A stretch of 64,000 nt of DNA from Ga0077530 sp046293075. Lineage in GTDB: Bacteria; Pseudomonadota; Alphaproteobacteria; Rhizobiales; Hyphomicrobiaceae. The DNA is taken from positions 1-64,000 of the forward strand of contig JBKBPL010000016.1 in the NCBI GenBank assembly GCA_046293075.1, written 5' to 3'. Positions 50,111 to 59,187 of this stretch are shown in pieces. The translations under genes and the position numbers were made by a program. The notes beneath the pieces are model-generated. The model did no database searches, was not told the DNA's origin, and worked only from the letters and a program-made list of their open reading frames with translations. Each line of letters begins with the position of its first letter. Position 1 is the stretch's first letter.

Positions 50111-51772
50111 ATGCGGTCGCGCTTCTGGAGCGCGCTGGCAGCCGGTCTGGCGTTGAGCGCCATGGCGGGCCCGGCTGACGCGCAATTCATCATCGATCAC
50201 GAGACGAGCGGCAAACGGCTGCGGGGGCTGCACGGTCCGCTCGCGCCGCGCATCAAGCGGAGTTTCGAATCCGACCGGGAGGCGGCGGCGACCTTCCGCG
50301 AGATCCTTGCCGCCACCGGCATCCCGGGCGTTGCCGATCGTATACAGGTGCGCGCAAGCGCCGAGACGGCGAATGCCGAGGCGCAGATCGGCGAGGACGG
50401 TCAGCGCTATATCTTCTACAACTCGACGTTCATGCGCGAGCTCGGCGCCAAGACGCGCCAGTATTGGGCCCTCGTGTTCGTCATCGCGCACGAAGTCGGC
50501 CACCACATCGCCGGCCATCTGGATTTTGCCGGGCAGGATCACCGAGTCGAGCTTGAGGCAGACCGCTACGCAGGTTTCATCCTCGGTCGCATGGGGGCCA
50601 CCCACGACGAGGCCATTGCCGCGGTCGGGGCCATCGGTGCGGGGGCTGGCACGAGCACCCATCCCCCGCGCGATCAGCGGGTGCAGATCGTCTCGCTCGG
50701 CTGGAATGATGGGGCAGGGCCCCCGCCTGCGCGCGGCGAGCCGCCGCCAGCACGGCCGTCGCCGCCGATCCGTCCACCCGCCTTCGCGGCGCCCCAGCCG
50801 CCGCCACCGGCGCCAAGCGCCGCGGGATCGCCGAGGGCTGCCGCAGCCGATCCTGCGCCGCGGGCGCCGCGCATCACCTTCGACGATCGGGCCGGGAGCC
50901 GTCTTGAAGGCCATGTGATGGCGAGCCAAGCGACGCGCGATCCCGCTGCGTGCCGAAGCGCGTGCATCGAGCGGGCGCGTTGCATCGGTTATCAGCTCGG
51001 CGGTGTGCCGCCGCGGTCCTTGACGTGCCAGCTCTTTGATGAGGTGACGGCGCGGGCATTGGATGCAAACTGGCGCTCGGGGCTGCGCGATGATCTGGCC
51101 GACTCGGTCCCGGTCGCCGCCGCGTCCGTCGCGGCGCCGCCGGCGCCCGCGCCGGCGCCGAAAGTGTCCGCGCCTGCAGGCTATGCCTTCCGCGTTCACA
51201 CGCGCCTCGATGGCCATGTCATATCAACGGTTCCCAAGCCCGATGCGGAGACGTGCCGCAAGTCCTGTGATGAGACGATCGGCTGCGTGGGCTACCAGTT
51301 CGGCGGCGTCCCCCCGCTCACAAGCACCTGCCAACTCTTCGATGCCGTGAACAGGCGTACGCTCGATACGCAGTGGCGCTCGGGCGTTCACAGCAATCTT
51401 GCGCTCTCGCTGCCCGTCGCCCATGAGCCGGGGCCAACGCAAGAGGCGGCAAAGCGGGCCGTCGCCGCGCGGCCCTCGCAACAGGTCCTGCCGGCCGCGG
51501 CGAAGTCCGTCGTCGCGCCGCTGCGGTTCGGCTACAAGACGCGCACCAACGCCCTTGTTGTCGGCGAGGTGATCAAGACGGGGCCGGCCGAGCAGCCGCT
51601 TGGCTGTCTGCTCATGTGCATGAACACGCGGCTCTGCACGGTCGCATCGTTCAGCCCGGTAGCTGGCAGCGGCAGCCAAGCCGCCGGGCAGGGAATGTGC
51701 ACGGCCTACAGCTCCGTCGTGCGGATCGAGCCGGACCGAGCGGACGGGGAGACCGTGATCTTCAAGGAGTAG
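50111..51772 (+). CDS. secreted M48-like metallopeptidase with PAN-like Cys-rich repeats
   Basis: This 553-residue protein starts with a signal peptide (cleavage near ADAQ, residue 25). Residues 30-200 form an M48-like zinc domain with VIAHEVGHHIAGHLDF (HEVGH 127-131) and ELEADRYAGF (near 147-156, third ligand Glu). A Pro-rich linker (200-250) leads to two clear PAN/apple-like repeats: CRSACIERARCIGYQLGGVP (near 281-300) and CRKSCDETIGCVGYQFGGVP (near 382-401), each followed by TCQLFD. A third divergent copy ends the protein (GCLLMCMNTRLCTVASF). GGGGGA precedes the ATG at 50111. The enzyme is likely periplasmic or secreted and bound to a glycan or protein through the PAN modules. Substrate unknown. 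Confidence 0.82.
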   Translation: MRSRFWSALAAGLALSAMAGPADAQFIIDHETSGKRLRGLHGPLAPRIKRSFESDREAAATFREILAATGIPGVADRIQVRASAETANAEAQIGEDGQRYIFYNSTFMRELGAKTRQYWALVFVIAHEVGHHIAGHLDFAGQDHRVELEADRYAGFILGRMGATHDEAIAAVGAIGAGAGTSTHPPRDQRVQIVSLGWNDGAGPPPARGEPPPARPSPPIRPPAFAAPQPPPPAPSAAGSPRAAAADPAPRAPRITFDDRAGSRLEGHVMASQATRDPAACRSACIERARCIGYQLGGVPPRSLTCQLFDEVTARALDANWRSGLRDDLADSVPVAAASVAAPPAPAPAPKVSAPAGYAFRVHTRLDGHVISTVPKPDAETCRKSCDETIGCVGYQFGGVPPLTSTCQLFDAVNRRTLDTQWRSGVHSNLALSLPVAHEPGPTQEAAKRAVAARPSQQVLPAAAKSVVAPLRFGYKTRTNALVVGEVIKTGPAEQPLGCLLMCMNTRLCTVASFSPVAGSGSQAAGQGMCTAYSSVVRIEPDRADGETVIFKE

Positions 51773-51797
51773 CTTATTCCTCCGCCGGAGGCTTCAG

Positions 51798-52229
51798 TCA
51801 CTCGGCCGCCGCTGCCGTCGGCGCCTCGACGATGCGCGTCGCGAAGTCGGCGGGTGAGACGATCTCGAGCACCTCGAAATCCTCGGAGCAGGCGATCTCG
51901 CGGTGCTTGATGCCCGGCGTCTGCAGGATGCAGTCGCCTTTGCGGATCGTGCGCTGGCCCTGGCCCTCGTACTCGAACGTCGCCCAGCCGTTCATGACGT
52001 AGACGAGCTGGAAGTTGCAGTCATGGACATGCCACTGCTGGACCTGATCCGGCACCTTCTTGCCGTTGTGGCGGATCAGGTGGGCGACGAAGTCGCCCTT
52101 GGTGCCGTCCTTGATGCCGAGGTCACGGTACTCGAAAATCTCGCGCAGTCCGGGCGTCCACTTGGCCTCGCTGGCGAGGTTGTGCACGAAGTCCCAGGTC
52201 TTGCCGCTGAGCGGCTTGCTTTCGGTCAT
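51798..52229 (-). CDS. cupin domain protein
   Basis: This 143-residue protein has a single cupin barrel. Motif 1 is QWHVHDCNFQLVYVMNGWATFEYEG (QWHVHDCNFQLVYVMNG, metal ligands His/His/Gln-like) and motif 2 is LQTPGIKHREIACSEDFEVLEI. GGAGGA precedes the ATG at 52229; an in-frame GTG twelve bases earlier is less likely. It follows the flavoprotein gene by 76 bases on the same strand. Small stand-alone cupins can be dioxygenases, isomerases or binding proteins; nothing here decides. Confidence 0.85.
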   Translation of the reverse strand: MTESKPLSGKTWDFVHNLASEAKWTPGLREIFEYRDLGIKDGTKGDFVAHLIRHNGKKVPDQVQQWHVHDCNFQLVYVMNGWATFEYEGQGQRTIRKGDCILQTPGIKHREIACSEDFEVLEIVSPADFATRIVEAPTAAAAE

Positions 52230-52305
52230 GGCGTCCTCCACGTCGTTTCTGGTTGTGACAGGGCAACTCTAGCGGCCCCACGCTGCAATGGGGAGACGGC
52301 GCGCA

Positions 52306-54036
52306 CTATTCGGCGGCCTGAGGCTCCGCAAGCAGCGTCTCGCCGGGGCGCACAATCGTGAAGACGACCGGCTCGCTGGTGACGGTCAGCTCTCCGCCCT
52401 GCTGGCGCACGACCGTGTAGGCGGACGTTGCGAGGTTCCCGGCATCCTTGAAGTCGTCGCGGAAGTGGGCGCCGCGGCTGTTCTCACGCTGGAGGGCGGC
52501 GCGCGCGATGACCTTCGAGACCTCGATCTGGCTGCGCAGATTGAGCCAGTCATGCCAGGTGAGGTTGAAGGCGCGGCTGCGGTCGGCGATGCCCGAGGCG
52601 AGCAGCTCGGCTTCCAAGGTCTCGAGCCGGGCGACGCCGCGCTTCAGGCCAACGGCGTCGCGGATGATCCCGACATCATCCCACATGAGATTGAGCAGGT
52701 CCTCGCGGATGCGGTTGAGATCGCCCCGCGGCTTGGTGAAGGCGTGGAGCGCGCGCGCCGTCTCGGCCGCGATGAGGGCCTCGTCGGGCGGGCGGTGGCC
52801 GGGGTTCTTTGCGATCCATGCTGGCATGATGTCGCCGGCAATGCCGCCGAACACGGTCGAGTTGGCGACGCCGTTGCCGCCGAGGCGGTTGGCGCCGTGA
52901 ATGCCGCCGGCATCCTCGCCGGCGACGAAGAGGCCGGGCAGCTCCGACTTGGTCTCGACGTCGCAGAGCACGCCGCCCATGAGGTAATGGGCGGTCGGCA
53001 CCACCTCGACCAGACCGCCGGCCAGATCGAAGCCGCAGTCGGCGCAGCGCTCGACCATGCCCTTGAACTGCTTCGCCACCTTCTCGGGGCCGAGATGGCC
53101 CATGGAGATGTACAGCCCGCCATTGGGCGTCGTGCGGCCGGCCTGCATCTCGCGGTACATGGATTGCGAGACGAGATCGCGCGTCGCGCGCTCGCCGCGC
53201 GGGTCATAGTTGAACATGAAGCGCTGCTTGTTCCCGTCGAGCAGGTAGCCGCCGGCACCGCGCAGGCCTTCCTCGATGATCGTACCGGTCATGCGCGTTT
53301 CCTTGCCCGCGAGCACACCGGTCGGATGGAACTGCACCATCTCCATGTCGCGCAGGCCGAGACCGAGGCGCAGGGCCATGGCAATGCCGTCCATGCTCTT
53401 GTCGCCGGAGGGCGTGTGATAGAGGTACATGGTCGGCCCGCCGCCCGTGCCGAGCAGTACGGCCTTGGCCTCGATGAAGCGGAAGTTGCCCGTGCGCACA
53501 TCGATCATGAGGGCGCCCGAGAGGGCCGCACCGTCCTTCGTCGGGATCAGGGCCACGGCGCGATGCTCCTCGAGCCGCCGGATGGGCCGCTTCCAGACCT
53601 GCTCCATGAGCCGGTTGATGATCTCGATGCCAGTGAGATCGCCCTTGTGCAAGGTGCGGTCGAAGGTCTGGCCGGCAAAGGCCTTGCCGTGCAGGGTGCC
53701 GTCCGGATTGCGGTCGAAGAAGCAGCCGACCTCGTTCTCGAGCTCGCGCACGCGCTCGACGGCCGTCTCGACGAGGCGCCAGGCGAGCTCCTGATTCGGC
53801 AGCCACTTGCCGCCTTCGATCGTGTCCATGAAGTGGCGCTCGACGGAGTCGCCAGGGATCAGCGAGACATTGTAGCCGCCCTGCACCATCCGCGTGCAGC
53901 CGGACTTTCCGACGAGCCCCTTGGTCGCGACGACGATGTCGAGGTCCGGGTTCGCCTGATAGGCATGGAGCGCCGCGAAGAGGCCCGCGCCGCCGGAGCC
54001 GAGGATGAGGATGTCGCACTTCAGGCGTTCGAGCAT
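52306..54036 (-). CDS. fumarate reductase/succinate dehydrogenase-type flavoprotein, stand-alone
   Basis: This 576-residue FAD protein has the dinucleotide motif CDILILGSGGAGLFAALHA, the substrate blocks EMVQFHPTGVLAGKETRMTG and HYLMGGVLCDVETKSELPG, the FAD motif PGLFVAGEDAGGIHGANRLG, and a C-terminal helical domain with the RGAHFRDDF segment found in SdhA/FrdA. It lacks the SdhA active-loop RSHTVAAQGG, with GCTRMVQGGY in its place, so covalent FAD attachment is unlikely. No iron-sulfur or membrane subunit is nearby; the true sdh operon is at the far end of the window. Substrate probably a dicarboxylate or related acid. Confidence 0.88.
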   Translation of the reverse strand: MLERLKCDILILGSGGAGLFAALHAYQANPDLDIVVATKGLVGKSGCTRMVQGGYNVSLIPGDSVERHFMDTIEGGKWLPNQELAWRLVETAVERVRELENEVGCFFDRNPDGTLHGKAFAGQTFDRTLHKGDLTGIEIINRLMEQVWKRPIRRLEEHRAVALIPTKDGAALSGALMIDVRTGNFRFIEAKAVLLGTGGGPTMYLYHTPSGDKSMDGIAMALRLGLGLRDMEMVQFHPTGVLAGKETRMTGTIIEEGLRGAGGYLLDGNKQRFMFNYDPRGERATRDLVSQSMYREMQAGRTTPNGGLYISMGHLGPEKVAKQFKGMVERCADCGFDLAGGLVEVVPTAHYLMGGVLCDVETKSELPGLFVAGEDAGGIHGANRLGGNGVANSTVFGGIAGDIMPAWIAKNPGHRPPDEALIAAETARALHAFTKPRGDLNRIREDLLNLMWDDVGIIRDAVGLKRGVARLETLEAELLASGIADRSRAFNLTWHDWLNLRSQIEVSKVIARAALQRENSRGAHFRDDFKDAGNLATSAYTVVRQQGGELTVTSEPVVFTIVRPGETLLAEPQAAE

Positions 54037-54077
54037 CGGGTGGTTTCCGTGTGGTTGGGCGTGTTGCCGGGCATGGC

Positions 54078-57000
54078 CTAATGGGCCGCTTCCCAGTTGG
54101 CTGCGGCCTTGGCATCGACGTGGATCGGCACCGAGAACTTCACGGCCGGCTCGGCGGCGTTCTCCATGACCTGCCGGACGACGGGCAGCGCCTTCTCGAC
54201 TTCGTTCTCGCGCGCCTCGAAGATCAGCTCGTCGTGCACTTGCAGGAGCATGGTCGTATGGTCGAGACGTGCGGCTTGCAGTGCCCCCGGCATGCGGATC
54301 ATGGCGCGACGGATGATGTCGGCCGCCGAGCCTTGGATCGGGGCGTTGATCGCCGCGCGCTCCAGGAATCCACGCATGGACGGGTTCTTCGTGTTGATCT
54401 CGGGATAGTGAATGCGTCGGCCGAAGACGGTCTCGACGTAGCCGTGCTCGCGGGCAAACTGCTTCGTGCGCTCCATGTAATCGCGGATGCCGGGAAAGCG
54501 CTTGAAGTAGGTGTCGATGTATTCGCCCGCCTCCTGCTTCGGGATCCCGAGCTGATTGGCGAGACCGAAGGCGGAGATGCCGTAGATGATCCCGAAGTTG
54601 ATGGCTTTGGCGCGCCGGCGTGTCTCGGTCGGCATGTCCTTGACCGGCACACCGAACATCTCCGATGCCGTCATCGCATGGATGTCGAGGCCATCGGCGA
54701 AGGCCTTCTTGAGCTGCGGGATGTCGGCAATGTGGGCGAGCACACGCAGCTCGATCTGGCTGTAGTCCGCCGAGATGAGCTTGGCTCCCTTCTCGGCGAT
54801 GAAGGCCGTGCGGATCTCGCGGCCCTCACGCGTGCGTGCAGGAATGTTCTGCAGATTGGGATCGGTCGAGGCGAGCCGCCCCGTGGTCGTCGCGGCGAGC
54901 GCGTAGCTCGTATGAATGCGCCCGGTCTCCGGGTGAATATGCTGCGGCAGTGCGTCGGTGTAGGTGCTCTTGAGCTTGGTGAGCTGGCGCCACTCCAGCA
55001 TCGTATTGATGAGCCTGCGGGCGTCCGGCGGCAATTCCTCGTTTGCGGCAAGATCGTCGAGCAGACCGGCGCGGGTCTCCCACTGGCCCGACCGGGTGCG
55101 CTTGCCGCCAGGCAGCTTGAGCTGATCGAAGAGCAGCTCGCCGAGCTGTTTCGGGCTGCCGAGGTTGAAGGGCCGCCCGGCCAGCGCTTGCACTTCCTCC
55201 TCAAGGCGCGCAATTCCTTGCGCAAAGCTCGACGAGAGGCGCGAGAGGATGTCGCGGTCGACCTTGACGCCGGCGGCCTCCATGTCCGCGAGCACAGGGA
55301 GCAGCGGTCGTTCCAGGGTCTCGTAGACGGTCGTCACGCGCTCGGCCACTAGGCGCGGCTTCAAGACGAGCCACAGCCTCAGTGTCACGTCGGCGTCCTC
55401 GGCGGCGTACTCCGTTGCCTTGTCGATCGGCACGTCGGCGAAGGTGCGCTCGGATTTCTTCTTGGCAGCCGGCGCGTATTCGATGACGCGCGTGAAGGCG
55501 AGCGGCGTGTGCCCGAGATGGCGCTCGGAGAGAGCGTCCATGCCCTGGCTGCCCTTGCCGGCATCGAGCGCGTAGGAAATCAGCATCGTGTCGTCGATGG
55601 AGACGATGCGGATGCCGTGGCGACGCATGACCAGACAGTCGTATTTGAGGTTCTGTCCGATCTTGAGGACAGAGGGATCCTCGAGCAGCGGCTTCAGCAC
55701 CTCGAGCGCCGCGCGCTTGTCGATCTGCCCGTCGACGAGACCGCCCGTGCCGAAGAGATCGGCATTGCCGGCCGTGTGCGCGAGCGGCACGTAGCAGGCC
55801 TTTCCCGGCGCCGTCGCCAGCGAGAAGCCGACAAGGTCGGCCATCATGGCATCGAGGCCGGTGGTTTCGGTGTCAAAGGCCACGTGGCCCGTTTCGCGCG
55901 CCTCTGCAACCCATGCCTGGAGCCGGCCGAGATCGCGCACGGTCTCATAGGTCGTGCGGTCGATCTTCGGCTGGCGCGCGGCGGCGCGACCGAAATCCAC
56001 GGCCGCCGCCGGCGTCTCGGCGCCGTCGCTCTTCTTCGGTTTGGCGCCCTTTGCAGCAGGGGCGGGGGCATCGCCCTTCGTCAGGCTGGCGCCGACGGAC
56101 CGCTCGAGTGGTGGCGGCGGCTCGACGCCGAGCGCGTCGGCGACGCGCTTCGTCAGCGTGTTGAACTCCATGGTGCGCATGAAGGTCAGCAACGGTTCGG
56201 CGAGCTGCTCCTGCAAGCCGAGGCGCTCGATCGGCACCTCGACCGGCACATCGTCCTTGAGGCGCACGAGTTCGCGGCTCATGCGCGCCTGATCGGCGAA
56301 CTCGATGAGCTTTTCGCGTCGCTTCGGCTGCTTGATCTCGCTCGCGCGCGCCAGCAGGGTATCGAGATCACCGAACTCCTTGATCAGCTCGGCGGCCGTC
56401 TTGACGCCGATGCCGGGAACGCCTGGGACGTTGTCTGTAGAGTCGCCGGCAAGAGCCTGGATGTCGACGACCTTTTCGGGCTCGAGACCAAACTTCTCGA
56501 TGACGTCTTCGCGCCCGATCAGCTTACCCTTCATGGTATCGAGCATGACGACGCCGGGCTTGACGAGCTGCATGAGGTCCTTGTCGGACGAGACAATCGT
56601 GACGTCGCCGCCGGCCTGGAGTGCCGCGCGCGCGTAGGTCGCGATGAGATCGTCGGCCTCGTAGCCCTCCTGCTCGATGGAGGCGATGTTGAAGGCCTTG
56701 ACGGCCGCGCGGATGAGCGGGAACTGGGGGATCAATTCTTCCGGTGGCGGTGGCCGGTTCGCCTTGTAGTTCGGGTAGATGTCATTTCTGTAGTTCGTGC
56801 GCGAGGCATCGAAGATGACGGCGATATGCGTCGGCCCGCGTCCGGCCTTGGCGTCCTGAATGAGCTTCCAGAGCATCTGGCAGAAGCCGTGCACGGCGCC
56901 GACGGGCAGGCCGTCGGAGGGGCGCGTCAGCGGTGGCAGGGCGTGAAAGGCGCGGAAGATGTAGCCCGAGCCGTCGACCAGATAGACATGGCTCCCCTTG

Positions 57001-57083
57001 CCGACTGGCACGGGCTCGCCTTCCGGCACGGAGATGCGCCCGTTCGGCGCGGTGTCGTTCGCGGGCATGGTGGCTGTGTTCAT
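54078..57083 (-). CDS. polA: DNA polymerase I
   Basis: This 1001-residue enzyme performs gap filling and RNA primer removal. The 5'-3' exonuclease domain (about 30-320) has VYLVDGSGYIFRAFHAL and GYEADDLIATYA. The 3'-5' proofreading domain (about 395-560) retains the DEDD aspartates in VAFDTETTGLD, NLKYDCLVM and DVTLRL. The polymerase domain has motif A SADYSQIELRVLAHIAD, motif B RRAKAINFGIIYGIS and motif C QVHDELIFEA. All three activities should be intact. A linker of about 60 residues between the first two domains is Ala/Lys-rich. The flavoprotein gene follows by 41 bases. Confidence 0.98.
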   Translation of the reverse strand: MNTATMPANDTAPNGRISVPEGEPVPVGKGSHVYLVDGSGYIFRAFHALPPLTRPSDGLPVGAVHGFCQMLWKLIQDAKAGRGPTHIAVIFDASRTNYRNDIYPNYKANRPPPPEELIPQFPLIRAAVKAFNIASIEQEGYEADDLIATYARAALQAGGDVTIVSSDKDLMQLVKPGVVMLDTMKGKLIGREDVIEKFGLEPEKVVDIQALAGDSTDNVPGVPGIGVKTAAELIKEFGDLDTLLARASEIKQPKRREKLIEFADQARMSRELVRLKDDVPVEVPIERLGLQEQLAEPLLTFMRTMEFNTLTKRVADALGVEPPPPLERSVGASLTKGDAPAPAAKGAKPKKSDGAETPAAAVDFGRAAARQPKIDRTTYETVRDLGRLQAWVAEARETGHVAFDTETTGLDAMMADLVGFSLATAPGKACYVPLAHTAGNADLFGTGGLVDGQIDKRAALEVLKPLLEDPSVLKIGQNLKYDCLVMRRHGIRIVSIDDTMLISYALDAGKGSQGMDALSERHLGHTPLAFTRVIEYAPAAKKKSERTFADVPIDKATEYAAEDADVTLRLWLVLKPRLVAERVTTVYETLERPLLPVLADMEAAGVKVDRDILSRLSSSFAQGIARLEEEVQALAGRPFNLGSPKQLGELLFDQLKLPGGKRTRSGQWETRAGLLDDLAANEELPPDARRLINTMLEWRQLTKLKSTYTDALPQHIHPETGRIHTSYALAATTTGRLASTDPNLQNIPARTREGREIRTAFIAEKGAKLISADYSQIELRVLAHIADIPQLKKAFADGLDIHAMTASEMFGVPVKDMPTETRRRAKAINFGIIYGISAFGLANQLGIPKQEAGEYIDTYFKRFPGIRDYMERTKQFAREHGYVETVFGRRIHYPEINTKNPSMRGFLERAAINAPIQGSAADIIRRAMIRMPGALQAARLDHTTMLLQVHDELIFEARENEVEKALPVVRQVMENAAEPAVKFSVPIHVDAKAAANWEAAH

Positions 57084-57208
57084 GGCGGGGGAGTATAGAA
57101 GGCGGGATTGCCGCGGTCAGCCAATTCTCGCCGCGCGCCGATGTGAGCCTCAAGCCAGTGCTGTGGCAGCAGGCTCGTGCAGCTTGACAGGTGCTCTATA
57201 CTGCACTC

Positions 57209-57781
57209 ATGCGGACATCGGAAATCGACATGCTGATCGTGCCGGGGTGGACGAATTCCGGCCCGGACCACTGGCAATCGCGCTGGCAGCGCCATTTCAA
57301 GACTGCGCGGCGCATCGAGCAGGCGGACTGGAACAGGCCGCGCCTCGCCGACTGGGTCGAGCGGATCATTGCGGAAGTGGCCAGGTCAACGCGCCCTGTG
57401 GTGCTGGTCGCGCATAGCTGCGGCGTCTCGGCGGTAGTGCACGCCGCGCCGCGGCTCGTGCCAAGCCGCCTCGTCGGGGCATTTCTGGTGGCGCCGGCCG
57501 ATCTCGAAGGCAGCGATACGTGGCCCGCGAAGGAAGGCGGCTTTGCACCGTTACCGATGGTGCGGCTGCCGTTCCCGGCGCGGCTGATCGGCAGCTCGGA
57601 CGATCCCTACTGCTCGGTCGCGCGGACGCAGGAATTCGGCGCTGCCTGGGGCGCTGATGTCTCGATCATCGCCAATGCGGGGCACCTCAATACCGCGTCG
57701 GGGCACGGCCCCTGGCCCGAGGGCCTTCTCACATTCGGCCTGTTTCTGCGTTCGCTCGGCGATGTGCCGGGGCAGGCCTGA
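57209..57781 (+). CDS. RBBP9/YdeN family alpha/beta hydrolase
   Basis: This 190-residue serine hydrolase has the family opening IDMLIVPGWTNSGPDHWQSR, the nucleophile elbow VLVAHSCGVSAVVHA (Ser near 74), an acidic site in GSSDDPYCS and the His in NAGHLNTASGHG near 156. Its reaction is not known; relatives are small cytoplasmic esterases. The ATG at 57209 precedes MRTSEIDM; an in-frame ATG lies 18 bases earlier. It is divergent from polA and convergent with aroC. Confidence 0.9.
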   Translation: MRTSEIDMLIVPGWTNSGPDHWQSRWQRHFKTARRIEQADWNRPRLADWVERIIAEVARSTRPVVLVAHSCGVSAVVHAAPRLVPSRLVGAFLVAPADLEGSDTWPAKEGGFAPLPMVRLPFPARLIGSSDDPYCSVARTQEFGAAWGADVSIIANAGHLNTASGHGPWPEGLLTFGLFLRSLGDVPGQA

Positions 57782-57796
57782 GGCGCGGCCGCCGGC

Positions 57797-58882
57797 TCAG
57801 CCGCATTGCGCGCGATGGCGCAGGAAATGATCGGCGAGCACGAGCGCCATCATCGCCTCGCCCACGGGCACCGCGCGGATGCCGACGCAGGGATCATGGC
57901 GGCCCTTGGTCACGATCTCGGTGTCGTGGCCGTGCTGGTCGATCGTCCGGCGCGGCTGGAGGATCGATGACGTCGGCTTGACCGCAAAGCGCGCGACCAC
58001 AGGCTGGCCGGTCGAGATGCCGCCGAGGATGCCACCCGCATGGTTGGAGAGAAACACCGGCTTGCCGTCACTGCCGGCGCGCATCTCGTCCGCATTGGCC
58101 TCCCCGGTCAGCGCGGCAGCCGCAAAGCCGTCGCCGATCTCGACGCCCTTCACCGCATTGATGCTCATCAGGGCGGAAGCCAGATCCTGGTCGAGCTTGC
58201 CGTAGACAGGGGCCCCCCATCCCGCCGGCACGCCCTCCGCGATGATCTCGATGATCGCGCCGAGCGATGAGCCCGCCTTGCGTGTGGCGTCGAGATCGTC
58301 CGCCCACTGGGCTGCCGTCTCGGCATCGGGGCAGAAGAAGGGGTTCTTGTCGACCTCGGCCCAGTCCCAGCGCGCGCGATCGATGGCGCGGCTGCCGATC
58401 TGGACCAGGGCGCCGCGGATCGTCACGCCGTTCAGCACCGCCCGCGCGACCGCGCCCGCGGCAACCCGCGCCGCCGTCTCACGCGCCGAGGACCGCCCGC
58501 CGCCGCGGTAGTCGCGAATGCCATACTTGGCAAAGTACGTGTAGTCGGCGTGGCCCGGGCGGAACTTCTCGGCGATGTCGCCGTAGTCCTTGGAACGCGG
58601 GTCGGTGTTCTCGATCATCAGCGAGATCGGCGTGCCGGTCGTCACCTGGCGTCCGGTGCCGTCGTCGAACACGCCGGAGAGGATCCGCACGGTATCGGGC
58701 TCGCGGCGCTGGGTCGTGTAGCGGGATTGACCGGGTTTTCTGCGATCGAGGTAAACTTGAATGTTTTCGGCGCTAAGGGGTATGCGAGGCGGGCAGCCAT
58801 CGATCACACAGCCCAGTGCCGGCCCGTGGCTCTCGCCCCAGGTCGTGACGCGGAAAATGTGGCCGAAAGTGTTGTGCGACAT
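57797..58882 (-). CDS. aroC: chorismate synthase
   Basis: This 361-residue FMN-dependent enzyme converts 5-enolpyruvylshikimate 3-phosphate to chorismate, the last shared step of aromatic amino acid synthesis. The three family signatures are present: GESHGPALGCVIDGCPP, YRGGGRSSARETAARVAAGA and NHAGGILGGISTGQPVVARF. Length and start are normal. It stands alone, convergent with the hydrolase and divergent from the Lys-rich secreted protein. Confidence 0.98.
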   Translation of the reverse strand: MSHNTFGHIFRVTTWGESHGPALGCVIDGCPPRIPLSAENIQVYLDRRKPGQSRYTTQRREPDTVRILSGVFDDGTGRQVTTGTPISLMIENTDPRSKDYGDIAEKFRPGHADYTYFAKYGIRDYRGGGRSSARETAARVAAGAVARAVLNGVTIRGALVQIGSRAIDRARWDWAEVDKNPFFCPDAETAAQWADDLDATRKAGSSLGAIIEIIAEGVPAGWGAPVYGKLDQDLASALMSINAVKGVEIGDGFAAAALTGEANADEMRAGSDGKPVFLSNHAGGILGGISTGQPVVARFAVKPTSSILQPRRTIDQHGHDTEIVTKGRHDPCVGIRAVPVGEAMMALVLADHFLRHRAQCG

Positions 58883-59187
58883 GGGCTATCCGGCATTTTG
58901 CGGCACCGCAGCAACAATACCTATAGCACAGCTGTCTTAGCTGCGTCGCCATCCAAGATTAACAAGCGTTCATGTGACAGATTAACAACCATTCAAGTAG
59001 ACGGGCACGGAAGATGTGTGACTGGTGGGTCACGAACGCCGTTTATATTGTGCGTATATTCAGTGTTGCTTCCTAAGACCGAAATAAAATGCCAAAGTAT
59101 GCACGACACTGGCGCTGATGCGGGCTCAGACCTTCACCGGCACCAGTGTCGGCTTGCAAGCTCAATGCTCACTGTGGAGGAATTGTC
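58883..59187. promoter_or_regulatory. divergent promoter region with tandem repeat
   Basis: This 305-base gap between aroC and the Lys-rich protein gene is AT-rich for the window. It contains a tandem pair of 23-24-base repeats at 58956-59002 and an A/T stretch at about 59041-59100 with TATATT elements that could be the promoter of the gene at 59188. No ORF or RNA gene was seen. Confidence 0.4.
58956..59002. repeat. two tandem 23-24-bp direct repeats, candidate operator
   Basis: AGATTAACAAGCGTTCATGT and AGATTAACAACCATTCAAGT head two adjacent copies ending in GAC. Each includes TTAA-N7-TCAW, a near match to the CtrA consensus TTAA-N7-TTAA known from alphaproteobacteria. Position between divergent genes supports a regulatory role; identity of the factor is speculative. 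Confidence 0.45.

Noticed and set aside
52288..54081. Long open frame on the plus strand opposite the flavoprotein gene (about 597 codons).
   Set aside because: It is exactly antisense to a well-recognised protein, is rich in Arg, Ala, Val, Glu and Asp without domains, and reflects GC-rich codon bias in the complementary frame.
54051..57098. Two long plus-strand open frames opposite polA.
   Set aside because: polA is certain from its motifs; the antisense translations show no domains and lack ribosome sites.
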